Positions 35,756-45,823 of a stretch of 64,000 bases of DNA are shown here, piece by piece. The notes under the pieces are model-generated. The model was not told the DNA's origin and did not search any database. It worked only from the letters and a program-made list of their open reading frames with translations. Made by a program: the position numbers and the translations under genes. Positions within the stretch are counted from its first letter, which is position 1, and each line of letters begins with the position of its first letter. The stretch lies in contig CBDDKB010000002.1 of assembly GCA_965229935.1 (NCBI GenBank), forward strand, positions 1,364,001-1,428,000, given 5' to 3'. This DNA is from SPJN01 sp965229935. Its GTDB lineage: Bacteria > Pseudomonadota > Alphaproteobacteria > SPJN01.

Positions 35756-37312
35756 CTAATGACCAGACACGGCGTGATGGACAGCAGCAGGTGCATGTTC
35801 AATCACCGGCTGGGCCATGTCGTGGGCAGCAAGGGCCGCCTGATAGGAAGAAATCAATTGTTCAACCGCCGGGCCGGTAATTTCAAACAATGGCAGCGGG
35901 TAAATCCCCATCCACATTGTGCCGACAATCAACGGAATAAATGTCAAAATCTCGCGGCGGTTCATGTCCAGAATGTCTTTCAGGCTGTCTTTTTCAAGCT
36001 CACCAAAGACGACCCGGCGATAAAGCCACAACATATAGGCTGCGCCCAGCACCATCCCGGTTGCCGCAGCAACTGTTACAAGGGTCGACGCCTGATAGGC
36101 CCCGACAAGCGTCAAGAATTCGCCGATAAAGCCCGCGGTACCCGGCAATCCGACAGAGGCAAGCGAGAACAACAGGAACACAACAGCGTAGATCGGCATC
36201 CGGTGGACCAAGCCGCCATAGGCTGCGATCTCACGCGTGTGCATCCGGTCATAGATCACACCGACGCACATAAACAGCGCCCCTGACACAAGGCCATGGC
36301 TGACCATTTGCATGATCGCGCCTTGCACACCCTGAATGTTGAAGGTGAAAATACCGATCGTCACAATCCCCATATGGGCAACAGACGAATAGGCAATCAG
36401 CTTTTTCATATCTTTTTGCATCAGCGCAATCAGCGATGCATAGACAACCGCCATGCAAGACATAAAGAACACAAGATCAGCGAACTGCGCACTTGCAAGC
36501 GGGAACATAGGCAATGAGAAGCGCAGGAAGCCATAGCCACCCATCTTCAACAAGATACCCGCCAAAACGACTGAACCTGCCGTCGGTGCCTCCACATGGG
36601 CATCGGGCAACCAGGTATGCACGGGCCACATAGGCATCTTAACGGCAAAGCTGGCAAAGAACCCAAGCCATAACCACGTTTGCATGGATGCCGCAAATTC
36701 ATGGTTCATCAATGTGGGAATGTCTGTTGTGCCCGCCTCAAGATACATGGCGATCATGGCGACCAGCATCAAGACAGAGCCGAGCAGCGTATACAAGAAG
36801 AACTTGAACGTTGCATAAACGCGGCGCGGGCCACCCCAAATACCGATCAGCAAGAACATCGGGATCAAACCTGCTTCAAAGAACAGGTAGAACAGCACCA
36901 TATCAAGCGCGCTGAACACACCGATCATCAGCGTTTCCATGAACAGGAACGCAATCATATATTCCTTGACGCGTGTGTTGATGGATTCCCATGACACCAA
37001 AATACAAATCGGTGTTATCAGCGTGGTCAGCAACACGAACAGGATTGAAATCCCGTCAACACCCATATGATAGTTAATGCCGCTGCCCAGCCATTCAGCC
37101 TTTTCAACGAACTGGAAGCCCGCATCGGCACGGTCAAAGCCGAACCAAAGCGCCAGTGAAACAACAAAAGTGACCAATGACGTCCACAGGGCAAAGGCGC
37201 GTGTATTGCGCTTTGCAGTTTCGTCATCACCACGGATCAGCAGCGCCAAGAGCGCCGCGCCAACCAGCGGCAGGAAGGTCACAATGGACAGAACAGGCCA
37301 ATCGGACAACAT
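35756..37312 (-). CDS. nuoM: NADH-quinone oxidoreductase subunit M
   Basis: Second antiporter-like subunit of complex I. The 518 residues contain the signature HTWLPDAHVEAP and LLKMGGYG, with the conserved TM5 Glu in the N-terminal half. I use ATG 37312 (MLSDWPVLS), which shares a base with the nuoL stop (TGATG); the frame opens five codons earlier inside nuoL. Confidence 0.96.
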   Translation of the reverse strand: MLSDWPVLSIVTFLPLVGAALLALLIRGDDETAKRNTRAFALWTSLVTFVVSLALWFGFDRADAGFQFVEKAEWLGSGINYHMGVDGISILFVLLTTLITPICILVSWESINTRVKEYMIAFLFMETLMIGVFSALDMVLFYLFFEAGLIPMFLLIGIWGGPRRVYATFKFFLYTLLGSVLMLVAMIAMYLEAGTTDIPTLMNHEFAASMQTWLWLGFFASFAVKMPMWPVHTWLPDAHVEAPTAGSVVLAGILLKMGGYGFLRFSLPMFPLASAQFADLVFFMSCMAVVYASLIALMQKDMKKLIAYSSVAHMGIVTIGIFTFNIQGVQGAIMQMVSHGLVSGALFMCVGVIYDRMHTREIAAYGGLVHRMPIYAVVFLLFSLASVGLPGTAGFIGEFLTLVGAYQASTLVTVAAATGMVLGAAYMLWLYRRVVFGELEKDSLKDILDMNRREILTFIPLIVGTMWMGIYPLPLFEITGPAVEQLISSYQAALAAHDMAQPVIEHAPAAVHHAVSGH

Positions 37313-39246
37313 CAGTGAATGCCCCATACGAGGAAATAGGTAACAAGCCCGACGACGCCGATCAGCATCGCGAAGGCATAGTGATAAAGGTAACCGGTTT
37401 GCAGAGCCACGACACGTTTGGTGACCTGAACGACAGAGGCTGCCACACCATCAGGCCCTAGCCCGTCGATGATCTTGCCGTCGCCAAAGATCCACAATTT
37501 TTCACCCAGCCATTTTGAAAAGCGGACAAAGATGATGTCGTACAGCTCGTCAAAGTACCATTTGTTGAGCAGGAATTGATAAATCGGCTCAAATTGTTTG
37601 GCGAGCGCACCGGGGATAGAGGTGATCTTGATATAGAACAGCCACGCTGTTGCAAAACCAAGCAGCCCCATCACAATCGGCAGACGCTTCACCCATTCAG
37701 GCACATCGTGGAAGTGATGCATCACACTGTTTTCTGGGTCGGCAATGAAGATTGCGTTACCCCAGAATTCATCAAAGTGGTGCCCGACAAAGCTGTCATA
37801 AAAGGCATAGCCTGCAAACAAGGCGCCAATAGACAGCACGACCAACGGCACCAGCATCACAAGCGGGCTTTCATGGGCATGTTCAAACGTATGCTTGTCC
37901 GCCCGGGTCTGACCGTGGAATGTCATAAAGATCAAACGCCATGAATAGAAGCTGGTCATAAACGCAGCAATGATACCCATCCAGAAGGCATAATTGCCAA
38001 CACCCGAATGGGCCGCAAAAGCAGTTTCAAGCACAGCATCTTTCGAGAAGTAGCCAGCCGTCCCGGGGAAGCCCATCAGCGCCACGGTACCGATCAACAT
38101 CATTGCATAGGTGAAGGGGATAGTTTTCCACAACCCACCCATCTTGCGCATGTCCTGTTCATGATGCATGGCGTGGATCACGGACCCGGCACCAAGGAAC
38201 AACAGCGCCTTAAAGAAGGCGTGGGTAAACAGATGGAAAATCGCAACGGGATAGGCACCAACACCGATGGCAAAGAACATATAGCCAAGCTGCGAGCAGG
38301 TGGAATAGGCGATCACACGCTTGATATCGTTCTGCACCAACCCGACAGAGGCGGCGAAAATCGCTGTCGTAGCACCAATCACTGTCACGACTTCAAGCGC
38401 GGCGGGTGCAAGCTCAAACAGGGGCGAACAACGGGCCACCATAAAGACACCGGCTGTCACCATGGTTGCGGCATGGATCAGCGCCGACACAGGGGTCGGC
38501 CCTTCCATCGCATCGGGCAACCAAGTGTGCAGGAAAAGCTGCGCAGACTTGCCCATCGCGCCAACAAACAGCAGCAGACAGATGGTGGTCAGAATATCAA
38601 CTTCATAGCCAAGGAAGCCGAAGCTTTGCCCCTGATAGGCCGCCGCCTTTTGAAACACCTCGTCAAACTCGACTGAGCCTGTGACCATAAACAAGGCAAA
38701 AATACCAAGCGCGAAACCAAAGTCTCCAACGCGGTTGACGACAAAGGCCTTCATCGCAGCGGCATTGGCTGATGACTTTTTGAACCAGAAGCCAATCAAA
38801 AGGTATGAGGCAAGCCCCACCCCTTCCCAGCCGAAGAACAGCTGCACGAAATTATCGGCAGTAACCAGCATCAGCATGGCAAAGGTAAAGAGGCTGAGAT
38901 AGGCAAAGAAGCGCGGACGATGGGGATCGTCGCTCATATATCCGATTGAATAAATGTGAACGAGCGATGAAACACCCGTTACCACAAACAGCATCACCGC
39001 TGTCAGCGTATCGACCTTGAACGCCCAATCGAGCTCAAAGTCGCCGGACCGCATCCATTCCAGCACAACAATATGCTGAGGGTTATGCCCGAACGCCACA
39101 TCGGCGAAAGTGATGGCTGAGAATATTGCCGCCAGCACAACAAGGCTGGAGGTCAGGATCATGCTGCCCATATCGCCGATCCTGCGGCCCAAGAAACCTA
39201 CCAGGATAGCGCCGATCAGCGGCATAAAGACGATGGCTGAGATCAT
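37312..39246 (-). CDS. nuoL: NADH-quinone oxidoreductase subunit L
   Basis: Largest antiporter-like subunit, with the lateral amphipathic helix that runs along the membrane arm. The 644 residues include FGWEGVGLASYLL and HTWLPDAMEGPTP, and a long C-terminal extension for the lateral helix. The usual length for the family is 600-700. It begins 10 bp after nuoK. Confidence 0.97.
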   Translation of the reverse strand: MISAIVFMPLIGAILVGFLGRRIGDMGSMILTSSLVVLAAIFSAITFADVAFGHNPQHIVVLEWMRSGDFELDWAFKVDTLTAVMLFVVTGVSSLVHIYSIGYMSDDPHRPRFFAYLSLFTFAMLMLVTADNFVQLFFGWEGVGLASYLLIGFWFKKSSANAAAMKAFVVNRVGDFGFALGIFALFMVTGSVEFDEVFQKAAAYQGQSFGFLGYEVDILTTICLLLFVGAMGKSAQLFLHTWLPDAMEGPTPVSALIHAATMVTAGVFMVARCSPLFELAPAALEVVTVIGATTAIFAASVGLVQNDIKRVIAYSTCSQLGYMFFAIGVGAYPVAIFHLFTHAFFKALLFLGAGSVIHAMHHEQDMRKMGGLWKTIPFTYAMMLIGTVALMGFPGTAGYFSKDAVLETAFAAHSGVGNYAFWMGIIAAFMTSFYSWRLIFMTFHGQTRADKHTFEHAHESPLVMLVPLVVLSIGALFAGYAFYDSFVGHHFDEFWGNAIFIADPENSVMHHFHDVPEWVKRLPIVMGLLGFATAWLFYIKITSIPGALAKQFEPIYQFLLNKWYFDELYDIIFVRFSKWLGEKLWIFGDGKIIDGLGPDGVAASVVQVTKRVVALQTGYLYHYAFAMLIGVVGLVTYFLVWGIH

Positions 39247-39256
39247 AGTTCCGCCC

Positions 39257-39565
39257 CTAGCCCTTCATCATGTTGATATCTTCGACTTCGATAGAGCCGC
39301 GGTTACGGAAATAGACCACCAAAATGGCAAGTCCGATGGCTGCTTCACCCGCAGCCACTGTCAGAACAAGCATGGCAAAAATCTGCCCCACCATGTCCTG
39401 CAAGAAGACGGAAAACGCAACCAGATTGATATTGACTGACAGCAACATCAGTTCAATCGACATCAGGATGATGATGACATTTTTCCGATTAAGGAAAATC
39501 CCAAATACCCCAAGGGTAAACAGGATCGCTGCCACCGTCAGATAATGTTCAAGACCAACAGGCAT
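39257..39565 (-). CDS. nuoK: NADH-quinone oxidoreductase subunit K
   Basis: Small membrane subunit (102 residues, three helices) linking the quinone site to the antiporter modules. The conserved Glu pair of the proton path is seen in SIELML and in the following helix (AAGEAAIGL). The length is exactly that expected. Confidence 0.96.
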   Translation of the reverse strand: MPVGLEHYLTVAAILFTLGVFGIFLNRKNVIIILMSIELMLLSVNINLVAFSVFLQDMVGQIFAMLVLTVAAGEAAIGLAILVVYFRNRGSIEVEDINMMKG

Positions 39566-39605
39566 GTCCTATTGCCTTTCCGTCAAAAAATTCCAATAGA
39601 CCGGG

Positions 39606-40220
39606 CTAAATGCCTGATCCGGGTTTAATATCCACCAGCTCGACCGCATCTTCGCGGGTCCGGGAATTCTGTGCTGCAATGCTCTGCTTCCGCACGCCTT
39701 CACGTTGGCGCAAGGTCAGAACAATGGCCCCGATCATGGCAACCAGCAGGATCAGCCCGGCGATCTGGAAAAAGTAAATATATTGCGTGTACAAAAGTCG
39801 GCCCAAGGCGCGGGTATTTTCCACCTCCGCACTCATCGGTGCAGGGGCCGCCGCAACCTCTGGCGACAGGGGGCCGACAGCGATACCGCCAACGACCAGC
39901 AATACTTCAACCACCAATATCACGCCAACCAGCGCGCCAATCGGCAGATATTGCAGCACACCTTCGCGTAGCTCAGTAAAGTTGATGTCGAGCATCATGA
40001 CGACAAACAGGAATAGCACCGCAACCGCGCCGACATAAACGATCACAAGGATCATGGCCAAAAACTCTGCCCCGATCAGCACGAACAAAGCAGCGGCGTT
40101 AAAGAATGCCAGAATGAGGTAAAGCACCGAATGAACAGGATTGCGCGCGGCAATAACCATAAAGGCTGCCGCGATCGTAATCGCCGCAAACACATAAAAT
40201 GCTGTTGTTGCAACCATCAT
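39606..40220 (-). CDS. nuoJ: NADH-quinone oxidoreductase subunit J
   Basis: Membrane subunit (204 residues) with five helices; the third carries the pi-bulge region IVYVGAVAVLFLFVVMML conserved in the family. The start may be either Met of MMVATTAF. The C-terminal 40 residues are polar and variable. Confidence 0.95.
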   Translation of the reverse strand: MMVATTAFYVFAAITIAAAFMVIAARNPVHSVLYLILAFFNAAALFVLIGAEFLAMILVIVYVGAVAVLFLFVVMMLDINFTELREGVLQYLPIGALVGVILVVEVLLVVGGIAVGPLSPEVAAAPAPMSAEVENTRALGRLLYTQYIYFFQIAGLILLVAMIGAIVLTLRQREGVRKQSIAAQNSRTREDAVELVDIKPGSGI

Positions 40221-40261
40221 CTCTACTTCACTTCCCTTCCCATATCATCCGTATGGGCAAA

Positions 40262-40750
40262 TCAGCGGTAAGGCGCATCAAGCGCCAAATTAACTGCAAT
40301 TTCACGTTCCCAGCGATCCCCATTGGCCAGCAGACGGTCTTTGTCATACATCAGCTCTTCACGGGTTTCGGTGGCAAATTCAAAATTCGGCCCTTCGACA
40401 ATTGCATCCACGGGGCAGGCTTCCTGACAAAAGCCGCAATAGATGCACTTGGTCATGTCGATATCGTAGCGCGTTGTCCGGCGGGAGCCATCTTCGCGCG
40501 GCTCAGCCTCAATTGTAATGGCCTGTGCCGGGCAAATTGCTTCACAAAGTTTACAAGCAATGCAGCGTTCTTCGCCATTTTCATAACGGCGCAACGCATG
40601 CTCACCCCTGAAGCGCGGTGACAAAGCACCCTTTTCAAAGGGGTAATTCACCGTAACCTTGGGCTTAAAGAAATAGCGCATAGCCAAGAAAAAGGCCGAA
40701 ACAAATTCGGTCAACAAAAAGGCGCGTGCTGTGCGATCAAGAAATGCCAT
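40262..40750 (-). CDS. nuoI: NADH-quinone oxidoreductase subunit I
   Basis: Peripheral subunit with two [4Fe-4S] clusters (N6a, N6b) that carry electrons toward N2. The 162 residues have both ferredoxin motifs: Cys63/66/69/73 and Cys102/105/108/112. The N-terminal amphipathic helix is also present. The length and cysteine pattern are complete. Confidence 0.97.
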   Translation of the reverse strand: MAFLDRTARAFLLTEFVSAFFLAMRYFFKPKVTVNYPFEKGALSPRFRGEHALRRYENGEERCIACKLCEAICPAQAITIEAEPREDGSRRTTRYDIDMTKCIYCGFCQEACPVDAIVEGPNFEFATETREELMYDKDRLLANGDRWEREIAVNLALDAPYR

Positions 40751-40770
40751 CTTATTCGTCCCTTTCGCCT

Positions 40771-41820
40771 TTAAAGCCCAGCGCCCGTTGCGGCACCAAC
40801 CGCAACCGGATCAGGCAACAGATCAAAGGCAACCAGTACGCCGCCTGTTACCGCCACCCAAAATAGCGACAGTGGCAGGAAGACTTTCCAACCAAGACGC
40901 ATCAACTGGTCATAGCGATAACGCGGCACCATGGCCTTCACCATTGCCACCAAGAAAAAGAAAAAGCTGGTCTTCAACACAAACCAGACCAATCCAGGGA
41001 TCCAGTTCAGCGGCGCAATATCCAAGGGCGGCAACCAACCACCAAAGAACAGCACCGTACAAAGTGAGCAGAGCAGCACAATATTGATATATTCACCGAT
41101 CATGAACAGCAGATAAGGGGTGGAGCTATATTCCACCTGATAGCCTGCCACCAACTCTGATTCAGATTCAGGTAGGTCGAACGGCGGTCGGTTGGTTTCT
41201 GCCAGCAATGAGATGAAGTAGACGACAAACATCGGGAACAGCGGGATAAAGAACCACACCCCTTCTGCCTGTGCATAGACAATCTCTGTCAGATTCAAGG
41301 ACCCGACGCACATCAGCACTGTCACAATGACAAGGCCGATAGAAACTTCGTAGGAAACCATCTGCGCAGCGGCACGCAACCCACCCAAGAACGGGTATTT
41401 TGAGTTTGAAGCCCAGCCCGCCATGATGATGCCATAGACACCCATTGAGGAGATGGCAAATATATACAGGATGCCAACATTCAAATCGGCAATCACCATA
41501 CCATCACCGATCGGAATAACCGCCCAGCCGACAACAGCCAACACAAAGGTCAGCATCGGCGCGATAAAGAAAATGCCTTTATTGACGCCGGCAGGGACAA
41601 TCACTTCCTTGATCAGGTTTTTGCCGAAGTCAGCAAATAGCTGAAACAGCCCAAAAGGACCAACCACATTGGGACCGCGACGCAGCTGAACAGCAGCCCA
41701 AATTTTACGGTCAGCATAAACGGCATAAGCCACATAAAGCAGCACACCGACAGTCAGCGCCAAAATCAGGATGACCTGCCACAAAAGCGGCCACAGAATA
41801 TCATTCCAAAGCTCAAGCAT
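40771..41820 (-). CDS. nuoH: NADH-quinone oxidoreductase subunit H
   Basis: Forms the quinone-binding cavity between the membrane and peripheral arms. The 349 residues form eight helices; the conserved RRGPNVVGPFG and ETNRPPFDLPE loops are both visible. The start overlaps the nuoG end by 8 bp. Confidence 0.97.
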   Translation of the reverse strand: MLELWNDILWPLLWQVILILALTVGVLLYVAYAVYADRKIWAAVQLRRGPNVVGPFGLFQLFADFGKNLIKEVIVPAGVNKGIFFIAPMLTFVLAVVGWAVIPIGDGMVIADLNVGILYIFAISSMGVYGIIMAGWASNSKYPFLGGLRAAAQMVSYEVSIGLVIVTVLMCVGSLNLTEIVYAQAEGVWFFIPLFPMFVVYFISLLAETNRPPFDLPESESELVAGYQVEYSSTPYLLFMIGEYINIVLLCSLCTVLFFGGWLPPLDIAPLNWIPGLVWFVLKTSFFFFLVAMVKAMVPRYRYDQLMRLGWKVFLPLSLFWVAVTGGVLVAFDLLPDPVAVGAATGAGL

Positions 41821-43882
41821 TGTGGGCGCCCTCCACCTCTGCGGTCCGCTCTAGCCGCTGCTTGGAACAGGCAGCCATTGTCTTAGACGCACGGGCAATT
41901 GGATTGGTTAGATAGAAATCTGTAATCGGGCTCGCAAACGGTGCGGCACCAGACAGGCTGCCATCTGTGCCAAAGCTGGCCCAACCTGCGCCCGCAACCT
42001 GATCAAGCGCGCCCAGATGGGGCACATCTTCAACCATCGCTGCAACCAATTGTTCGCGAGAATTATAAGGCAAAGGCGCATCCAGGAGGCCGGACAGGGC
42101 GCGCAAAATCGCCCAATCTTCCTTGGCCTGCCCCGGCGCAAACACTGCACGGCGGGCACGCTGCACCCGGCCTTCCATATTCACGAAAGTCCCGTCCTGT
42201 TCAGTATAGGCAGCACCGGGCAGGATTACATCAGCGCGATGCGCACCCTTGTCACCATGTGTGCCGATATAAACAATAGTCGCAGATCCGAACTGATCGG
42301 TATCAAGCTCATCCGCGCCAAGCAGGAAGACAAGATCAATCTCACCTGACTGTGCACCAGCGAGGATCGCAGCAGTATCACGACCGCCCTCACCCGGCAC
42401 CAAACCAAGATCAAGTCCGGCAACACGCGACGCCGCGGTTTGCACAACGCCAAAACCTGTCCAATCGCCTGTGACCGCGCCAACCTTGTCGGCAAGCCCG
42501 CGGGCATTACCCAGAACATCGCCGCCATCTGCGCGGGCGACTGCGCCAGTACCAACCAAGATCAAGGGTCGTTCAGCGTTTTGCAAAATGTCAAAGAATG
42601 AGCCATTGCCAGCAGCCAAATCGGCCAAGGTTTCAGGCCCGGCACCAAGCTGCTGCACAGTGTAGGTCAGGTCAACAGGCTGGCCGATATTGCCAACCTT
42701 CAAACCGCCTTCAAGCCAGCGCTTACGAATGCGGGCGTTCAACAAGGGCGCTTCGGCACGCAGGTCAGAACCGACAATCAAAATTGCATCGGCGTCTTCA
42801 ACACCGGCGATTGTGCTGTTCAAAAGGTAGGACGCGCGATTGCCCGCCTCAGCATAGGCACCATCCTGGCGGCAATCCACATGCGGGCTGCCCACCGATG
42901 CCATCAAATCCTTCAACGCCTTCATGGTTTCGGCGCTTGCAACGTCACCAACAATGGCGGCGATCTTTGAAGGGTCTGTTGCCTTGACCTTGGCAGCGAC
43001 CACATCCAACGCATCATCCCATTCCGCAGCAACAAGCTTGCCATCCTGCTTCAGGTAAGGACGATCAAGACGCTGATATTTCAACCCGTCACAGGCAAAG
43101 CGGGTCTTGTCTGAAATCCATTCTTCATTCACATCTTCGTTCAGACGCGGCATGACGCGCATCACTTCGCGGCCACGGGCATCAACACGAATGTTTGACC
43201 CCATTGCGTCCATCACGTCGATGGTTTCAGTCTTTTTCAATTCCCACGGACGTGCCGTAAATGCAAAGGGACGGGAGGTAAGCGCACCAACCGGGCAAAG
43301 GTCGATCACATTGGCAGACAGTTCCGACGTCAATGCCTCTTCCAAATAGGTGGTGATCTCCATATCCTCGCCACGACCGATGGCACCGATTTCATCAACA
43401 CCGGCAATCTCTGTGGCAAAGCGGACGCAGCGTGTGCAGTGAATGCAGCGTGTCATCACTGTTTTGACAAGCGGGCCCATATTTTTGTCGTCAACTGCAC
43501 GCTTGTTTTCGTCATAGCGGTTCTGGCCGATGCCATACCCCATGGACTGGTCCTGCAAGTCGCATTCACCGCCCTGATCACAAATCGGGCAATCCAGCGG
43601 ATGATTGATCAGCAGAAATTCCATCACACCTTCGCGGTCTTTTTTGACCTGCGGGGAATCTGTATGAACCACCATGCCGTCATTCACAGGCATTGCGCAT
43701 GACGCGACAGGCTTGGGAGACTTTTCAACCTCAACCAGGCACATGCGGCAGTTACCGGCAATCGACAGACGCTCATGATAGCAGAAGCGCGGCACTTCGC
43801 GGCCTGCCTGCTCACACGCCTGCAAGATTGTCGAGCCTGCCTCGACCTCAATCTCTGTCCCGTCAATGGTGACCTTCACCAT
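41813..43882 (-). CDS. nuoG: NADH-quinone oxidoreductase subunit G
   Basis: Largest peripheral subunit, a molybdopterin-oxidoreductase-like protein holding N1b, N4 and N5. The 689 residues start with the plant-type [2Fe-2S] cysteines Cys34/45/48/62, then HPLDCPICDQGGEC and the CIHCTRC cluster. The remaining part resembles a formate dehydrogenase without cofactor. Confidence 0.96.
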   Translation of the reverse strand: MVKVTIDGTEIEVEAGSTILQACEQAGREVPRFCYHERLSIAGNCRMCLVEVEKSPKPVASCAMPVNDGMVVHTDSPQVKKDREGVMEFLLINHPLDCPICDQGGECDLQDQSMGYGIGQNRYDENKRAVDDKNMGPLVKTVMTRCIHCTRCVRFATEIAGVDEIGAIGRGEDMEITTYLEEALTSELSANVIDLCPVGALTSRPFAFTARPWELKKTETIDVMDAMGSNIRVDARGREVMRVMPRLNEDVNEEWISDKTRFACDGLKYQRLDRPYLKQDGKLVAAEWDDALDVVAAKVKATDPSKIAAIVGDVASAETMKALKDLMASVGSPHVDCRQDGAYAEAGNRASYLLNSTIAGVEDADAILIVGSDLRAEAPLLNARIRKRWLEGGLKVGNIGQPVDLTYTVQQLGAGPETLADLAAGNGSFFDILQNAERPLILVGTGAVARADGGDVLGNARGLADKVGAVTGDWTGFGVVQTAASRVAGLDLGLVPGEGGRDTAAILAGAQSGEIDLVFLLGADELDTDQFGSATIVYIGTHGDKGAHRADVILPGAAYTEQDGTFVNMEGRVQRARRAVFAPGQAKEDWAILRALSGLLDAPLPYNSREQLVAAMVEDVPHLGALDQVAGAGWASFGTDGSLSGAAPFASPITDFYLTNPIARASKTMAACSKQRLERTAEVEGAHNA

Positions 43883-43898
43883 AGTCAGTCCCCTACGC

Positions 43899-45194
43899 TT
43901 ATTCGGCTGCGGTCAGCACGGGCTGACCTGCCTTGCGGCGTTCAATCCGCGCTTCAATCTCAGGACGGAAGTGACGGATCAAACCCTGAATGGGCCAAGC
44001 CGCAGCGTCCCCAAGGGCACAAATTGTGTGCCCTTCAACCTGTTTCGTCACATCAAGCAGCATGTCGATTTCTTCGACTTCCGCCTCACCCACGGCAAGG
44101 CGTTCCATCACGCGCCACATCCAACCAGTACCTTCACGGCACGGGGTGCATTGCCCGCAACTTTCATGCTTATAAAAATAGGCTAGTCGCGCAATGGCGG
44201 CGACCAGATCAGTTGATTTGTCCATCACAATCACGGCAGCGGTGCCAAGACCTGATTGCGCATCCTTTAGCGCATCAAAATCCATTGTGATGGTATCGCA
44301 AATATCCTTGGGCAACATGGGCACTGATGACCCGCCGGGAATAACCGCCAGCAGATTGTCCCAACCGCCGCGCACGCCGCCAGCATGTTTTTCAATCAAG
44401 TCTTTCAGCGGAATGCCCATTTCTTCTTCGACATTACACGGCTTATTCACATGCCCTGAAATGCAAAAGATTTTAGTGCCGGTATTGTTGGGCTTACCAA
44501 GGTCGGCAAACCAAGCACCACCACGACGCAAGATTGTCGGTGCAACCGCAATAGATTCCACATTGTTCACGGTTGTCGGGCAACCATAAAGACCCGCATT
44601 GGCGGGGAATGGCGGCTTCAAACGCGGCTGGCCTTTTTTGCCCTCCAGCGATTCAAGCAGCGCTGTTTCTTCGCCGCAGATGTAAGCCCCTGCCCCGTGA
44701 TGCACATAGACATCCATCGCCCAGCCTGAGCCACATGCGTTCGGGCCGAGCAAGCCAGCCTCGTAAGCTTCATCAATTGCAGCCTGAAGGGCATAACGTT
44801 CCTTGATGAATTCCCCACGCACATAAATATAGGCCGCATGTGCCTGCATGGCGAAACCCGCAACCAAACAGCCTTCGATCAGCTTGTGCGGATCGTGGCG
44901 CATGATATCGCGGTCCTTACAGGTACCGGGTTCAGACTCGTCAGCGTTCACCACAAGATAATGTGGACGGTCAGACACTTCCTTCGGCATAAAGGACCAT
45001 TTAAGGCCTGTCGGGAAGCCAGCACCACCACGACCACGTAGGCCGGATGCCTTCATCTCTTCAATGATCCAGTCACGCCCCTTGCCGATCAGATCAGCCG
45101 TGCCGTTCCAGTCACCACGCCCTTTTGCAGCATCAAGGCCGGGGCTTTCATAACCGTAAAGGTTGGTAAAGATGCGATCTTCATCACGTAGCAT
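43899..45194 (-). CDS. nuoF: NADH-quinone oxidoreductase subunit F
   Basis: Binds NADH and FMN and passes electrons to cluster N3. The 431 residues include the nucleotide loop GRGGAGFPTG (54-63) and the N3 cysteines Cys346/349/352 plus Cys392. The start overlaps nuoE by one base (TAATG), typical of the coupled E-F pair. Confidence 0.97.
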   Translation of the reverse strand: MLRDEDRIFTNLYGYESPGLDAAKGRGDWNGTADLIGKGRDWIIEEMKASGLRGRGGAGFPTGLKWSFMPKEVSDRPHYLVVNADESEPGTCKDRDIMRHDPHKLIEGCLVAGFAMQAHAAYIYVRGEFIKERYALQAAIDEAYEAGLLGPNACGSGWAMDVYVHHGAGAYICGEETALLESLEGKKGQPRLKPPFPANAGLYGCPTTVNNVESIAVAPTILRRGGAWFADLGKPNNTGTKIFCISGHVNKPCNVEEEMGIPLKDLIEKHAGGVRGGWDNLLAVIPGGSSVPMLPKDICDTITMDFDALKDAQSGLGTAAVIVMDKSTDLVAAIARLAYFYKHESCGQCTPCREGTGWMWRVMERLAVGEAEVEEIDMLLDVTKQVEGHTICALGDAAAWPIQGLIRHFRPEIEARIERRKAGQPVLTAAE

Positions 45195-45823
45195 TACGCA
45201 TCCCCTCCGTTAGAAGAGCTGGGTTTCAGCACTGTGGGGCCACCCTCAGGGGCTGAGAATTGACGGTCAATCTGCGGTCCTGTTTCGGGCGCAGCCTTGT
45301 CCTTGACCAATTCGTCAAGCAATGCTTCAAACCGTTCGGGGGTCAAGTCTTCATAAGTTTCGTCATCGACCTGAATCATCGGCGCATTCACACACGCGCC
45401 AAGACATTCCATTTCAGTCCACGAAAAAGTGCCATCAGCAGACGGGCCAGCATCTTTATCGACGCCCATCTTGCGGCGGCAAACTTCTTTCAAATCATCT
45501 GCACCGCGCAACCAGCACGGGGTCGTGCCGCAAACCTGCACATGAACCTTACCCACCGGCTGTAGATTGAACATTGTGTAGAAGGTTGCGACCTCATAGG
45601 CGCGGATATAAGGCATGTCGAGATAGTCAGCGACATAGCGCACAGCAGATTCAGGCAGCCAGCCATCATTCTGGCGCTGCGCCTGATCAAGCAGCGGAAT
45701 GATCGCGCTTTGCTGGCGACCCTTCGGATATTTCGCAATCTGCTTTTGTGCCCATTCCTGATTTTCAGGCGTGAACTCAAAACTATCGGGGCCAAGGCCC
45801 GGAACCAAACGGCGGACACTCAT
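45194..45823 (-). CDS. nuoE: NADH-quinone oxidoreductase subunit E
   Basis: Thioredoxin-like subunit with cluster N1a. The 209 residues have ligands Cys98, Cys103, Cys140 and Cys144. About 40 C-terminal residues after the core are polar and low in complexity, a known feature of alphaproteobacterial NuoE. It overlaps nuoD by 4 bp (ATGA). Confidence 0.96.
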   Translation of the reverse strand: MSVRRLVPGLGPDSFEFTPENQEWAQKQIAKYPKGRQQSAIIPLLDQAQRQNDGWLPESAVRYVADYLDMPYIRAYEVATFYTMFNLQPVGKVHVQVCGTTPCWLRGADDLKEVCRRKMGVDKDAGPSADGTFSWTEMECLGACVNAPMIQVDDETYEDLTPERFEALLDELVKDKAAPETGPQIDRQFSAPEGGPTVLKPSSSNGGDA